This document shows positions 1 to 10,079 of a DNA stretch of 64,000 bases, piece after piece (positions within the stretch are counted from its first letter, which is position 1; the number at the start of each line of letters is the position of its first letter). This stretch comes from Cladopsammia gracilis (Eukaryota; Cnidaria; Anthozoa; Scleractinia; Dendrophylliidae): the NCBI GenBank assembly GCA_022457155.1, contig JAJGOT010000001.1, positions 4,414,001-4,478,000 of the forward strand, read 5' to 3'. A program made the translations under genes and the position numbers. The notes under the pieces are model-generated. The model did not search any database and had not been told where the DNA came from. It worked only from the letters and a program-made list of their open reading frames with translations.

Positions 1-336
1 CGGCATATTTTTAAAAACAGGAGCGATCATAAATTGAAAGGGTGTATGACTGGGAAAACTAGACCAAACGAAGCGGTATAACGAAGATTATAAGTAAAAA
101 GGTGCCAATTAAACGAAAATGCGCATATCCATTTCGGCACAAACAATCCAAAAGAAAATGTCGGAGTAGTGACGACGGCAGGAACCGACAATTGATGTTT
201 GTCGATGATGTTCTTTTGTTGTCGACAAACCGACAACTGGTGGCCGTTTTAACAAGCTAGATATCGCTCTTAATAAGAGTACATGTAGTAGTTTCTTTGA
301 CGAGGGATTTTAAATATTTAAATCTATTCAACTTAC

Positions 337-378
337 CTTAAGTCTGGTTTTTGCAATAAGTAGACTAACAGCTCCACC
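337..378 (-). other. Candidate 5' exon with splice donor (family copy U0)
   Basis: On the minus strand a short segment ends in AAG followed by the donor GTAAGTTG (plus-strand acttac at 331-336). The segment resembles the exon-donor signature seen at eight other places in the window, sharing TTTGCA-type sequence just before the donor. No start codon or conserved frame was found, so if real it is a 5' UTR exon or an exon remnant. This is the most diverged member and is the least certain. Confidence 0.25.
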
Positions 379-429
379 GATTCACTAGCTGTAGAAATAA
401 AATCAATTAACTCACTGCGTTCAACTTAA

Positions 430-1675
430 ATTCCATATTAATATTAATATTAACTACTTCAGGGCTAGGAAATACTTGTTTTGTGACTCTGTTATTGCCG
501 ACCTTTTGTGGAAATTCAATGAATCCGAATTAGAATCATGTAACTTACCGACGAAACCTAAAGCAAAATAACCTGAAATTTATTATAATATTTCAAATTA
601 TCTTTCTTTCTTTACAAGTAGCACTTAGCTATTTCCCAAGCAGGGTAAATGTCAATTATTGATGACATGTACAAGTAGTAAAATTAGCTGAATGTTGTTG
701 AAATGTTAATTTTGTAGTGTTCGAACATATTCAGTTAAGGAACAGAATTTAACTTATCATTTTAAAAGTGTCAAGTTGTTGATCGCGAAGCGAAGTTTGT
801 CGCGAAGCGAAGATTGTGGTTTGGTTTCGTGTAAACACAAAGGGCAAACCGGCCTGATTGCGGAAAACAAAAACGAACTGAAAGTAAATATAGATAACGA
901 AGCCTCCAGGCCAAAAGCACCTTTTAAAAGCTGCATCAGAGAAAGAAAAAGTGTCAAATTCATTTTGGGGACGAGATGTCCCAGCACTTCGGTTATGTCA
1001 ATTAAAAATGTATGAAATGTCCAGATGTTTAAAGAATCTGAAAATGTCTCTTCATGTGTATGTTCAATTTTTTTTAAAACTCGCAAAAAAGCTATCTTTT
1101 TGTTTACATAAATCACAATCAAGGTTTTTTTTTCCCAAAATCACATCCATTTTTCCTAACATGTTTCATATTCGAACATTACACGCATACGCTTATGTTT
1201 TACTCAATTTACCAGGGCTCTCTGTCTCATCATCGCACCGCACACAAAGTGAAAGCGTCTACACAAATTACCTGAACAAAAACACATTATCTACTGCCAT
1301 AAACAATAACCCACTTCAAGAAAAAGAAAAATGAAGATGAAAGCGTCTACATAAATTAACTGAACAAAAATATATTTAATGTAATTAAAGAAAATAACCC
1401 ACTTGAAGAAAATGAAAAATATATTACTTATTCAAATTGGCGAAACCATAAAAGAAATACAGAAAGAAACTTTCAAAATTCGTGAGACAAAATAACTTAC
1501 GTTCGTGAAAAAGCAATATTGGCCAAAGAAAATAACTTAATAGGAAGAGGCGGATTGAGAAAGCCTTACAAACCGCATTCGATGATAACCGCATCACTCG
1601 TGCAAGAGGTGATGTGGAATAGAGCCGTATCATAACAATAAGAGAAGCGCGCAATGCAAACTGGGTGGGTCAGAC
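430..1675. other. Gene-free stretch
   Basis: AT-rich sequence without a recognisable gene. A local direct repeat (gcgaagcgaag) lies near 786-810. The open frames at 757-1334 overlap on both strands, lack family resemblance and have no splice or promoter context, so I treat them as chance. Confidence 0.5.
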
Positions 1676-1677
1676 TC

Positions 1678-2246
1678 TTTAACTCCAAACACTATCCTCA
1701 AATCACAAATAAATTATAAGTAATTAAGATCGGGTTTTCAAACCACCGTCACACTTATGATTTTCTGTGTTTAAACTTGATAAATCATTAATGAGCTGGA
1801 GAAGACAACTTGACTCCAAACACAATCCTCAAATCACAAATAAATTATAATTAATTAAGATCAGGTTTCCAAACCACCGTCACGCTTATGATTTTCTGTG
1901 TTCACACTTGATGAATTATTAATGAGCTGGAGAAGACAAATTAAATCCAAACACCATCCTCATAATCACAAATAAATTATAATTAATTAAGATTGGGTTT
2001 CCAAACCACAGTCGCGCTTATGATTTTCTTTGTTCAAACTTGATGAATCATTAATGAGTTGGAGAAGACAACTTAACTCCAAACACTATCCTCATAATCA
2101 CACATAAATTATAATTAATTAAGATTGGGTTTCCAAACCACAGTCGCGCTTATGATTTTCTTTGTTCAAACTTGATGAATCATTAATGAGTTGGAGAAGA
2201 CAACTTAACTCCAAACACTATCCTCATAATCACAAATAAATTATAG
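1678..2246. repeat. 131-132 bp tandem array, about 4.3 copies
   Basis: The block starting actccaaacac recurs at 1682, 1813, 1944, 2076 and 2208, a period of 131-132 bp. Copies include AATTAATTAAGAT and a TGATTTTCT segment. Later copies are more alike than earlier ones, as expected from local unequal exchange. There is no coding content. Confidence 0.9.
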
Positions 2247-3157
2247 AGAAATACATAGTACCTCAAAAAGTTTGCAAATAGTTAGCTAAACGGTACCAGA
2301 ATCTCGTTTGACGAGCGTGGCTCAAATGAATTTTTTTCCCTAAGAGGTACCAATTCTAAAACAACACTTATTCTGTCATATTTTATCGGCTTAATACCCT
2401 AAAAGATACCGCAATAATTCTAACGTTAGTCGTTTTAGAGTTTCGGTTACCAATCTACAATTTTTGACCCCTAAAAGGTACCGTGACGAACACCCCGTCA
2501 TTTTTTATATGAGAGTCCCCCCGGCTGATGGTTTTGATTTTTACAGTGTAGCCCTCAGTATATATTTTAAACATCTACCCTCTTGCATGAATCGTTATAA
2601 AAGGTGACAGGCCTAGCTCAAATCCTACTTATCGTAAAAAGATATTTTAGACTTTAGAATACCCTAGGTACGTACCTGATGTAACAGGCGGAATGTTGTG
2701 TTGATCTATTCTTTGATTTTGGTAAAATGTCTCTAGCTGCTCACAGTTAGAGATATATTTCCGGCCTAAGATCATCTTGATATCGCAGGCACGTACTTGG
2801 GGTAACCCTATTCTAAAGGTTAAGTTATACACCTTTTTTGTGACGAGTGGCATTCAGATATATTGCCCACTTAAATTAAGTCTGCGATTTTGCTTCCTAA
2901 ATCTTTAATGTTCGCCACAAACTTTAATTTGTAGTCTTTTCAAGCGAAGTGTGGCTCCGGCTAAGTGAGTTTTACAAGACCGTTTTCCCGTTGGAGACTC
3001 TAGTCACTAAATACAAATATTTGCAGAAAGATTCAACTTGCCCTCGGGTAACGCAAAACCCTTAATATTCCATTACAGAACTTCTTTTCTATACACAAAA
3101 TAAATACCAGAGTAATTCCCTCGAGCTGTACTCAAAACCTCTGTAAACCATGATTTT

Positions 3158-3230
3158 TTTGGCTTTGGCTTTGGCTTTGGCTTTGGCTTTGGCTTTGGCT
3201 TTGGCTTTGGCTTTGGCTTTGGCTTTGGCT
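3158..3230. repeat. (TTTGGC)n microsatellite
   Basis: About twelve perfect copies of a hexamer. On the minus strand it reads GCCAAA, which would encode Ala-Lys, but no flanking frame supports translation. Confidence 0.95.
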
Positions 3231-3286
3231 CAAAGGAATTTGATTTATCTTCTCCTTCTTTTTGGAATACGTCAAACTGTTAAATA

Positions 3287-3465
3287 GACCTCTTTCATAA
3301 TGGCGGCCGATTTATTTATTCTTTTATGTGTATGTTAATCAGCCTTATTGGCCTCGTTAGCGTGTGCAAAATTCAAAAGAATTTTTACTCTAAAATGAGG
3401 CCAGTGAGGCTAATTAGCATGCATATAAAAGAATAAATAAATCGGCCGCCATTATGAAAGAGGTC
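3287..3465. mobile_element. TA-flanked foldback MITE
   Basis: Near-perfect inverted arms begin GACCTCTTTCATAATGG and end with the reverse complement, leaving a small loop. A TA dinucleotide sits directly outside each end (3285-3286 and 3466-3467), as expected for Tc1/mariner-type target duplication. It is 179 bp long with no coding capacity. Confidence 0.8.
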
Positions 3466-3734
3466 TATATCGACCAATGTCCTTCTGTCATAATTAAGTT
3501 TTGTTAACAATTACTGTACTAGTGCACACAAACTAGACTCAAAATTTATTCAACCTGTTCCCGTGTGTCTCGGAAAAATCACTAAAAAACTAATGACGTT
3601 ATAGGTAACGCGACGCGGTGCAATGCAGTGCACCTAACACTGGAATTTCTTTAATAAGAAGAATGCTCTCTCGTCAGTTAAATTTAGTTTACAATCAGCT
3701 TAACTTGCCTGAAATTAAGAACCCCTTGAATGTG

Positions 3735-3978
3735 AAAATACAAAACTGAATGCAAGGCTGGCACTACGGCAAAGGGCAGATTTATTAAATGGCCAATATT
3801 TCGACTAATAGAACTAGTCTTCCTCAGGGCCAGGGCTATACTGAAAGAAAATATTGTTACGGCTCCTAAAATTTTAAAATTACATGGAACTATTACTAGT
3901 TCTATTAGTCGAAATATTGGCCATTTAGTAAATCTGCCTTTTGCCGTAGTGCCAGCCTTGCATTCAGTTTTGTATTTT
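3735..3978. mobile_element. Palindromic Penelope-like element terminal fragment
   Basis: Two inverted arms of roughly 80-100 bp share a block running from the AATACAAAACTG end to the TCGAAATATTGGCC core. The core block resembles the arms of the Penelope-like element at 30.8-32.1 kb, which also carries GAAATATTGGGC. There is no endonuclease or reverse transcriptase sequence inside, so this looks like a solo inverted pair of terminal repeats. The overlapping minus-strand open frame is an artefact of the palindrome. Confidence 0.6.
3791..3831 (-). ncRNA. Hammerhead-like motif with altered core (CUGAGGA)
   Basis: Reading the minus strand gives GGCC, then CTGAGGA, a helix II formed by GACTA and TAGTC, then GAAA, then TATT and GGCC. 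Helix I can form from GGCC with GGCC, and helix II is five perfect pairs. The canonical core CUGAUGA has one change (U to G), so cleavage is doubtful. The layout matches hammerhead motifs known in Penelope-like elements. Folding is inferred by eye. Confidence 0.45.
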
Positions 3979-4391
3979 TGCGTGTACGTCCGAGGGTTAA
4001 GCATCTTGAATAAAATAGGATAAAAATATGACATATGTGTTCAGTAAGCTTTCAAAAAATGTACAGTTTATCTGAAATATATAGCGAGAATATTTCGTGC
4101 GCCGTGTTTCTCTGAAGGACTGGAAGGAAAACACGTTTACTCCCGCGATATCTAAACTACTTTATTTTCGAACGAAGTAACTCAAATTCAACAAAACGTG
4201 CTCAGGACTGATCGTCGCTTAGAGTGTCGCAAGCTTTAGTTATATCTGACTGCTGATAGCTGTAAAGTAAATTCAATAAATAATCGAAAATACAACAGGG
4301 ACACGCACTAGATGGCCGATTTGGCAAGATGTCCGTATTTGATAAAGGATGTGTTCTTTGCGAGGAATTTGATTCTTTTGATTAAACTTAC

Positions 4392-4475
4392 CTCAAATAG
4401 GGCCTTCGCAATTTATGGATCAACCAAAGCTCCTGTTTTGTATAAAATCTGTTTTGCCACGACAGCTAAACCACC
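4392..4475 (-). other. Candidate 5' exon with splice donor (family copy U1)
   Basis: The minus strand reads a segment with CGTGGCAAAACAG, TTGATCC and ATTGCGAAGG, ending in TTGAG then the donor GTAAGTTTAAT. The order of these landmarks is conserved in U2, U3 and the copies at 37, 41, 47, 52 and 57 kb. No long open frame crosses it, so a 5' UTR exon fits best. Gene identity is unknown. Confidence 0.45.
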
Positions 4476-4689
4476 CAGGAAGTTATATTAAATAAACAAC
4501 AGCTGTAACAATTCAATCCGAAATCACCCACGGTTTTGCAGCCAATCTGAGCAGCAGTCAAACTTAATTCAGGAAATTGAGCTAAAAGTAGTATTTACAC
4601 AGGATCATCAACCATAACATACTTGATGTAACACAAACATTTGTGGAAATAAAAAGATACTTTATTTACACAACCGAATCCCTCTTTTA

Positions 4690-4806
4690 TTTTCGTATGT
4701 TGCAGTCGTATGTTCGTATGTATGCAGTTTGTACGTATATATGCATGCAGTTTATGCTTTTTGTGCAGTTTGTGCGTATGTATGCAGTTCGTATGTTGCA
4801 GTCTCT
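4690..4806. repeat. Degenerate short tandem repeat (GTATGTTGCAGT-like)
   Basis: Short units of the type gtatgt, tgcagt and ttcgta are shuffled over about 115 bp. The array opens frames on both strands without other coding evidence. Confidence 0.6.
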
Positions 4807-5870
4807 CCGAATTCCAAAGAAAGGCCATTGCAAAATTATTCATGTAAATATAAGTTTGATTTGCATGTGGGAGAAACTAAAATTCATTTTGAAAGGCTTT
4901 TGAAAAAAAGGCTAAAAGCAACTCGGAAATGAGTCACCGAAGTTTGCACTATGTGTCCTTTCAGACGTTTTTACTAATTACACGTAAGTCATTTACTATG
5001 AAATCCTCGATTGTTTTTCCGGTTAAAGGGGCTATTGCCTATTTTCATTATTTTTAATTTCCACTTTAATCTACTAGCTGTCAATTAACTATTTTGTTCT
5101 TCGTTACGTATCATAAGAAACAGAACGCGGACTCAGACTTTTGACATTTTGTGTCACTTCGGAAAGCCAAATTAAAAGAGATCGATATTTGCCCGCGTCT
5201 ACCCCTAAGTTCAAAACTGAAACGTTCACCAACTCTGCTACTGTGGTCACATGTGTTCGCTGGCAATATCTGTCAGTTTAGTGACGTGCCTGGCCTATGA
5301 ATGGAAGCGAAGTTGGAACTGACCTTAGTGCTTAATTCCCATATGTAAATGTAACTATAGTTAGCGTGGGAAAGCTGACATGATTTACATAAGAAAAGCA
5401 TGACATACATGTATACAACTGAATAGCGGTGGATATTGGTGCCCTCTAGCGCAAATTATTTGTTTTTGGGAGGCGAGGAAGGGTGGGGAAGGAGAGGGGG
5501 TGTTTGAGGCGGCTAGTATCAACCATGAGCAGGGTGTTCCTACCTGGAAATTTGGTGGGCGCTTCGGCTGATCTAAACGTTTGACGGGGACACCCCCAAA
5601 ATGGATCTTATGATTGTAAACTGTCATAATTGCTAATATAAGTCAGTCGTGGGAGTAGTTTGCTAACTTATTAATGCATGTAATAATATAAGGATAAACT
5701 GTGATCTTGGATCATACTTCGTATACAGACAGCCAGCTGGCTTGAGTGATGTATGTGGGGATTGGGGCGGTCAGTTTCCAGTGATTGGAGGTGTAGTACT
5801 TTTGAAATAGAAATAAACATATTTGAAAAATAAAATAAAATTTTTAAGAAAGTGTCAAGTAAATTTCTAG

Positions 5871-5905
5871 CAACGACGTTTCGGGCTTGGCCCTTCATCA
5901 GGTTG
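5871..5905 (-). ncRNA. Minimal hammerhead ribozyme in the PLE1 left arm
   Basis: This is the mirror of the motif at 6715-6749 with identical core sequence on the minus strand. It has CAAC, CTGATGA, GGGC-CAA-GCCC, GAAA, C, GTC and GTTG. Its presence in both arms follows from the inverted-repeat structure of the element. Confidence 0.7.
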
Positions 5906-5950
5906 ATGACCGTTGTTTTGAACGCGACTTATTTTATTTGAAAAATTGTA

Positions 5951-6629
5951 ATAATTGGCTCAATTCGTAGAAATGATGCGCTGGTCACACGCATGCGAAA
6001 CAACATCCAAGACAAGATTCCCCTGGTATTGACACACCATCCCCTTAACGATCGCATCAAGCGGATCCTCCTGGATAACTTTGATATCTTATCCCGTGAT
6101 CCCGAGACCAGGGACATCTTTCCACATCGGCCGGTCGTCTCTTCTCGACTCGACCGGAATTTGAGAGACATCCTGGTGCATTCTGATGACCACTGCCCCG
6201 CCGAACAGCCTGGTACCTTCGCTTGTCTACGTCCCCGGTGCCGTACCTGTCAATATATCACGTCCGACATCCACCTCCGTGGCCCAAATGTTTCAATTAC
6301 CATCCGTGAACATTTTACATGCCAATCAGAGAACGTGGTATATTGTATCTCCTGCCGTCGATGCTCCCGATTATACATCGGGGAAACCGGTCGCAGTCTG
6401 CGTGAACGCTTTGGCGAACACCTTCGAAGCGTTCAAAAAAAACACTCCCGGTTTCCCGGTTGCCGAACATTTTAATTCTACTGGCCACTCACTGTCGGAC
6501 ATTGTCGTTAGGGGACTGAGGTTATGTACCGGCACCAACCTCAAAAGGAAACAAGTGGAAATGGAAACCATCTTTAAGTTGGGCACCATGCAACTGCATG
6601 GGCTCAACACGGTTTTCCATTTCCTCTGA
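5951..6629 (+). pseudogene. PLE1 GIY-YIG endonuclease domain, frameshifted
   Basis: The frame reads through IPLVLTHHPLN, a motif typical of the linker after the Penelope reverse transcriptase. It continues into a cysteine cluster (CLRPRCRTC), then FTCQSENVVYCISC and YIGETGRSLRERFGEHL, the hallmark of the Penelope-type GIY-YIG nuclease. At 6435-6442 a run of eight A shifts the frame. The domain continues in the next frame as AEHFNSTGHSLSDI and ends near HGLNTVFHFL at a stop. A seven-A run would keep one frame, so this is a simple slippage lesion. The enzyme would nick target DNA for reverse transcription. Without the reverse transcriptase and with the shift, this copy is dead. Confidence 0.88.
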
Positions 6630-6714
6630 ACTGCGCGCGCTCATACACTATTTGCTTAGCGCGCGCTATTACAATTTTTCAAATAAAACAAGTCGCGTTC
6701 AAAACAACGGTCAT

Positions 6715-6749
6715 CAACCTGATGAAGGGCCAAGCCCGAAACGTCGTTG
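6715..6749 (+). ncRNA. Minimal hammerhead ribozyme in the PLE1 right arm
   Basis: All canonical parts are in order. Helix I is CAAC (6715-6718) with GTTG (6746-6749). The core is CTGATGA (6719-6725). Helix II is GGGC (6727-6730) with GCCC (6734-6737) and a CAA loop, then GAAA (6738-6741). Helix III is reduced to a C-G step, and the cleavage triplet GUC is at 6743-6745. Very short helix III is a known trait of hammerheads in Penelope-like elements. Activity, perhaps as a dimer, is inferred. Confidence 0.72.
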
Positions 6750-7541
6750 CTAGAAATTTACTTGACACTTTCTTAAAACATTTTATTTTATTTTTCAAAT
6801 ATGTTTATTTCTATTTCAAATTCTTGCTTATAAGTGTCACGCATCCTTGGGAATTCAATTTTTGAATTCATTTGTTTTGGTGTAGTACTTTGTTCATTTT
6901 TAGGGTGTAGATCTTTTCCCGTGCACATAGAAGGAGTGTGCAGGGCTGTCACAGAGTGACTTGCAGCATTTTTTTAGTTTTTCTAGAAACTTCCATTAAG
7001 TGGTTGTTTGTAGAAAGGAAAAGCATGCAGATAAATCATAAAAATTGCAAATGTTATTCAATAGCTTCAAGTTCGGGACATCTTGTCTAAACATTTTAAC
7101 ACAAACCTTCTAAATATTGACGTTTCCTTCACAAATTTAATGAATCAGCTTTTTAAAAAAACTTTTATCCTTTTCCACTAATTAAGTGCAGGAAACTTAG
7201 GTTTTTATATTTGCTCTATGGTTTAGATGATTCTCATGATTATGTTCAATAGCTTCAAGTTCGGGACATCTTGTCTAAACATTTTAACACAAACCTTCTA
7301 AATATTGACGTTTCCTTCACAAATTTAATGAATCAGCTTTTTAAAAAAACTTTTATCCTTTTCCACTAATTAAGTGCAGGAAACTTTGGTTTTTATATTT
7401 GCTCTATGCAGGGGGGGGGGGATAGAAAAAAGGCCTGGGACCGAGAAACGATGTTCTCACAACTTGCAAAGCGCTCCTCCTGGTCAGCGGCGTCTTTTTG
7501 AGCGGGGGCCTGTGTTCAGGTGTTTTCGAAAGTAAAAAGAT

Positions 7542-7790
7542 ATGGCGATCTCTGTTAAATCTGTGTGTTTGTTGGCCTTTTTGTTGGTGCTATTATCGCG
7601 AAGTGAAGTTGAGAAAACGTTCAGAGATGACGACTCTTTCCCTAATGGCTCCGAAGCTTCCCGTCGAGGCACAAATCACAACTCGCACAAATTACAGATA
7701 CGAGTTGAACGCATAGCGAGTTTGCTCGATACGGTAATTCGTTTATTTACGGGAACCAAAATATGTCAAGTTGTTTTCGATGTACCGTAA
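7542..7790 (+). CDS. Possible secreted small protein inside the hAT element
   Basis: The frame starts ATGGCGATC and gives an N-terminus MAISVKSVCLLAFLLVLLSR, an almost ideal signal peptide of basic start, hydrophobic run and polar end. An acidic-polar stretch (EVEKTFRDDDSF) follows, and the total is 82 codons. The composition is richer in GC than the flanks. It may be a first coding exon rather than a full gene, because GT dinucleotides in splice-like context follow around 7732-7785. No family is recognised. It could be host sequence captured by the transposon, a transposon 5' exon, or chance. Confidence 0.35.
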   Translation: MAISVKSVCLLAFLLVLLSRSEVEKTFRDDDSFPNGSEASRRGTNHNSHKLQIRVERIASLLDTVIRLFTGTKICQVVFDVP

Positions 7791-8169
7791 GATACCCGAG
7801 TTTTGGGATTCGGACGATAATCAGTTTTATTTATTCGCCTCAGGACCTCTATCTGCTGCCGATAAAATGCGGGTTCAGTGGCTCTAAAACATTACGACAA
7901 ACACCGCCTCTTCAACCGACTGCTTTTGCAAACTTTCCTGTATATCAGCGCGATGTTTTGAGTTGGGGAGATCTAAAGAAAAGACAAGTAAAAAAATATG
8001 TTATTTCATTCGACCCGCAAAAAGTGCTACTTTCCATTGTTGAATTTGTCCTGTATTTATGTATCCTGTTAAAAAATAAAGGGCACAAATTAACAGCTTT
8101 TAAGCTTATAAAAGAAAAGTTTTGTTTTTATTACCTTGTCCTCAAAAGAGGTTTATTTTTCAGATAATG

Positions 8170-9000
8170 TCAAAAAATAATAATTCATTACTTCTACAAT
8201 GTATTTTATTTAAAAAAAAAACTCCTTGTGCATCAATAATTTCTGTAAAGATCTGTTAGCTATCTGTGGTATATTAAAAGTTCCTCATCTGAAAAACAAA
8301 CAAAAATAAACATAGCTATTAAATATTATCAGTTATTTATATAGCACCATTTCCATCATCCCCCTTTCCTATTATACTCCTATTACTAATACACCCCATT
8401 TCTATCATACATGTAACACCATTTATATCATACTCCCATTCCTTTTAATGTCTTAATATCTTTTTGATAAAATTACAGTTATGGAAATGTACTATTGCAT
8501 TTAGTATACCCTGAATATATCACACAAACACTCCCCATTTGCATCAAATTCACCTACCAGTTTTCACTTTTAATATCCAGACAGTCATCCCCAAATTTTC
8601 ACCGTATCACACAAAAACTCCCCATTTCCATCAAATTTCTATTCCCAGACAGTCATCCCAAAGTTTTCACAGGCTTTCTGATGAGCACTCCACTTCACGT
8701 TTGTATAGGAATCCCACCCCAGGAGTATCAATTTTTGTGAATGGCAGAGTGAGCATCAATGAACATCCTCAAAGAAAAAATGCAAAACAAAACAAAACAA
8801 ACAAGCAAAAAAAACTCTTACTCAAGCGAGTAGCTAGCGGGATTGCTAGGCAGCACAGTACAATTTTAAATGAATCGCAGTAAACACTGACGAAAGCAAG
8901 TTTTCACAAAATTGTGTTTTCGCGAAAGTATTTATTTTTATTGGGTTCCAGAATAGAAATGTTGTAATGAAATGGAAAGACCTGAATTTCACTCCAATCA
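8170..9000. other. AT-rich interior of the hAT element without genes
   Basis: Short direct repeats such as ccatttccatca and atcacacaaacactcccc recur around 8340-8650. The open frames at 8495-8883 consist of these repeats and do not resemble protein. Nothing else is supported. Confidence 0.5.
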
Positions 9001-9017
9001 AGCTCATAAAAAGACGG

Positions 9018-9069
9018 TAATAAAAGCTGGCTGAAAAAAACTACATAAAAGCTGGCTGAAAAAAACTAC
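9018..9069. repeat. Tandem duplication of about 26 bp
   Basis: The unit ataaaagctggctgaaaaaa plus ctac occurs twice head to tail within the hAT element. Confidence 0.85.
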
Positions 9070-10079
9070 ATAGTCAAACGAGGTTTTAGTTGTGTACAAA
9101 CGAATGTCTATCTCCGAGTGAGTGTTTCTACTACAAATACCATAAATCGAACGCCCGATTGACATTTCACACGACAAAAAAAAATGAGTAGAACGTGAAC
9201 AATTGCGAGTTTTACAAGGGTTAATTACTGTATGCTCATCACCCTGTTTTACCACAAAGCTAATTTATTAGCTTTTAGCTTACTAGCTATAGAGGCCTTT
9301 TTAATGCGAAGAAATATACAATTAACATAAAAAAATGTTGCCTTACCTTAATCTCGGAGAAACTACTGTGCATTAAAAGCGCCGTCCGTGAAGAAGTAAA
9401 TTTTCCAAATTGAAGGGGTTCCGTAATGAAAAAAAAATCGTCGAATAAACTAAAGAGAAGCCACCGAAATCGCACTCGCATCGGCCGCCATGTTTTTTGT
9501 TTTGTTTGCACTTCGGGATTGACAAACTCTGCTCGTGCGCAGAACACGAATCCGCTGACTGATACCTCCATGATTGCTTTGCAAGTTGTGAGAACATCGC
9601 TTGGATTTCATTTAAGAGAATGTATGGGAAGTTGCTTACCCCCCCTGGCTCTATGGTTTAGATGATTCTCATGATTATGTTCAACTAGAATAGGGCGCTG
9701 TCCTCGGATCAACTTTTGGAAGCGATTTTCTATTTCTTGAAGTTAACTTAATTCATATAAGAGACCGTTAATATGTAGCCTGTAATTCTGTTATTCAGGT
9801 TATATTAATAATTTGCTGTTAAGTTACTTTCGCTCTAAAGGAAAACCTCTGTAAGAGATTTTTAATATTATGTAAATTATCTAGGAAACATTTCGCGAAT
9901 ATAGATACGCGTTAAAACGCGTGTTTGTGTTGAGAAATCCATTCGAAGTCCGCAGATCGGAGGACTCCAAATGCAAAACATCAGAGCAACGCTTTCATAA
10001 CGTCAACTTGAAAATCTGCATATTTGCCACCGTCTGCGATAACCCGTTCATTATGCTTCGCGTATTCACGAGTTGAAAA

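Larger units (their letters stand above)
4035..5290. repeat. Paralogous block U1
   Basis: This block aligns with 10080-11450 and 16140-18005. Shared landmarks include AATATTTCGTGCGC, an acaaaacgtgct segment, tatatctgactgctgatagc, ggatgtgttctttgcgag and the exon-donor signature on the minus strand. Divergence is substantial, so the duplication is old compared with the 34-64 kb one. Confidence 0.75.
5803..6878 (+). mobile_element. Penelope-like element 1 (PLE1), 5'-truncated, with inverted terminal repeats
   Basis: A GIY-YIG endonuclease fragment is flanked by long inverted arms (about 5806-5950 and 6671-6830) that are almost identical. Each arm carries a hammerhead ribozyme core. The direct repeat GGTGTAGTACTTT flanks the whole unit (from 5790 and from 6879), a plausible target-site duplication. 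The reverse transcriptase is absent; the body starts only shortly before the endonuclease. Truncated copies with an inverted terminal repeat at the 5' end are a known product of Penelope-like retrotransposition. Confidence 0.85.
7409..9647. mobile_element. Non-autonomous hAT transposon, 2.24 kb
   Basis: The ends are CAGGGGGGG and CCCCCCTG, flanked by a perfect 8-bp duplication GCTCTATG (7401-7408 and 9648-9655), the signature of the hAT superfamily. Subterminal inverted sequence is shared near 7450-7470 and 9575-9597 (GATGTTCTCACAACTTGC and its complement). The flanking 188-bp repeat provides the empty-site sequence. No transposase with the hAT dimerisation or catalytic motifs was found, so it depends on a partner. 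It carries a signal-peptide-like open frame near its left end. Confidence 0.88.
7057..9680. repeat. 188-bp tandem duplication interrupted by the hAT element
   Basis: Copy 1 spans 7057-7244. Copy 2 starts at 7245, is cut at 7408 by the hAT element and resumes at 9656 with gtttagatgattctc. The copies are nearly identical, with one visible difference (cttaggt versus ctttggt). The duplication therefore predates the transposon insertion. Confidence 0.9.

Noticed and set aside
3684..4034. 116-codon minus-strand frame
   Set aside because: Crosses both arms of a palindrome, so the protein is self-mirrored; not a gene.
6371..6610. Minus-strand frame opposite the PLE1 endonuclease
   Set aside because: Shadow of the plus-strand GIY-YIG domain.
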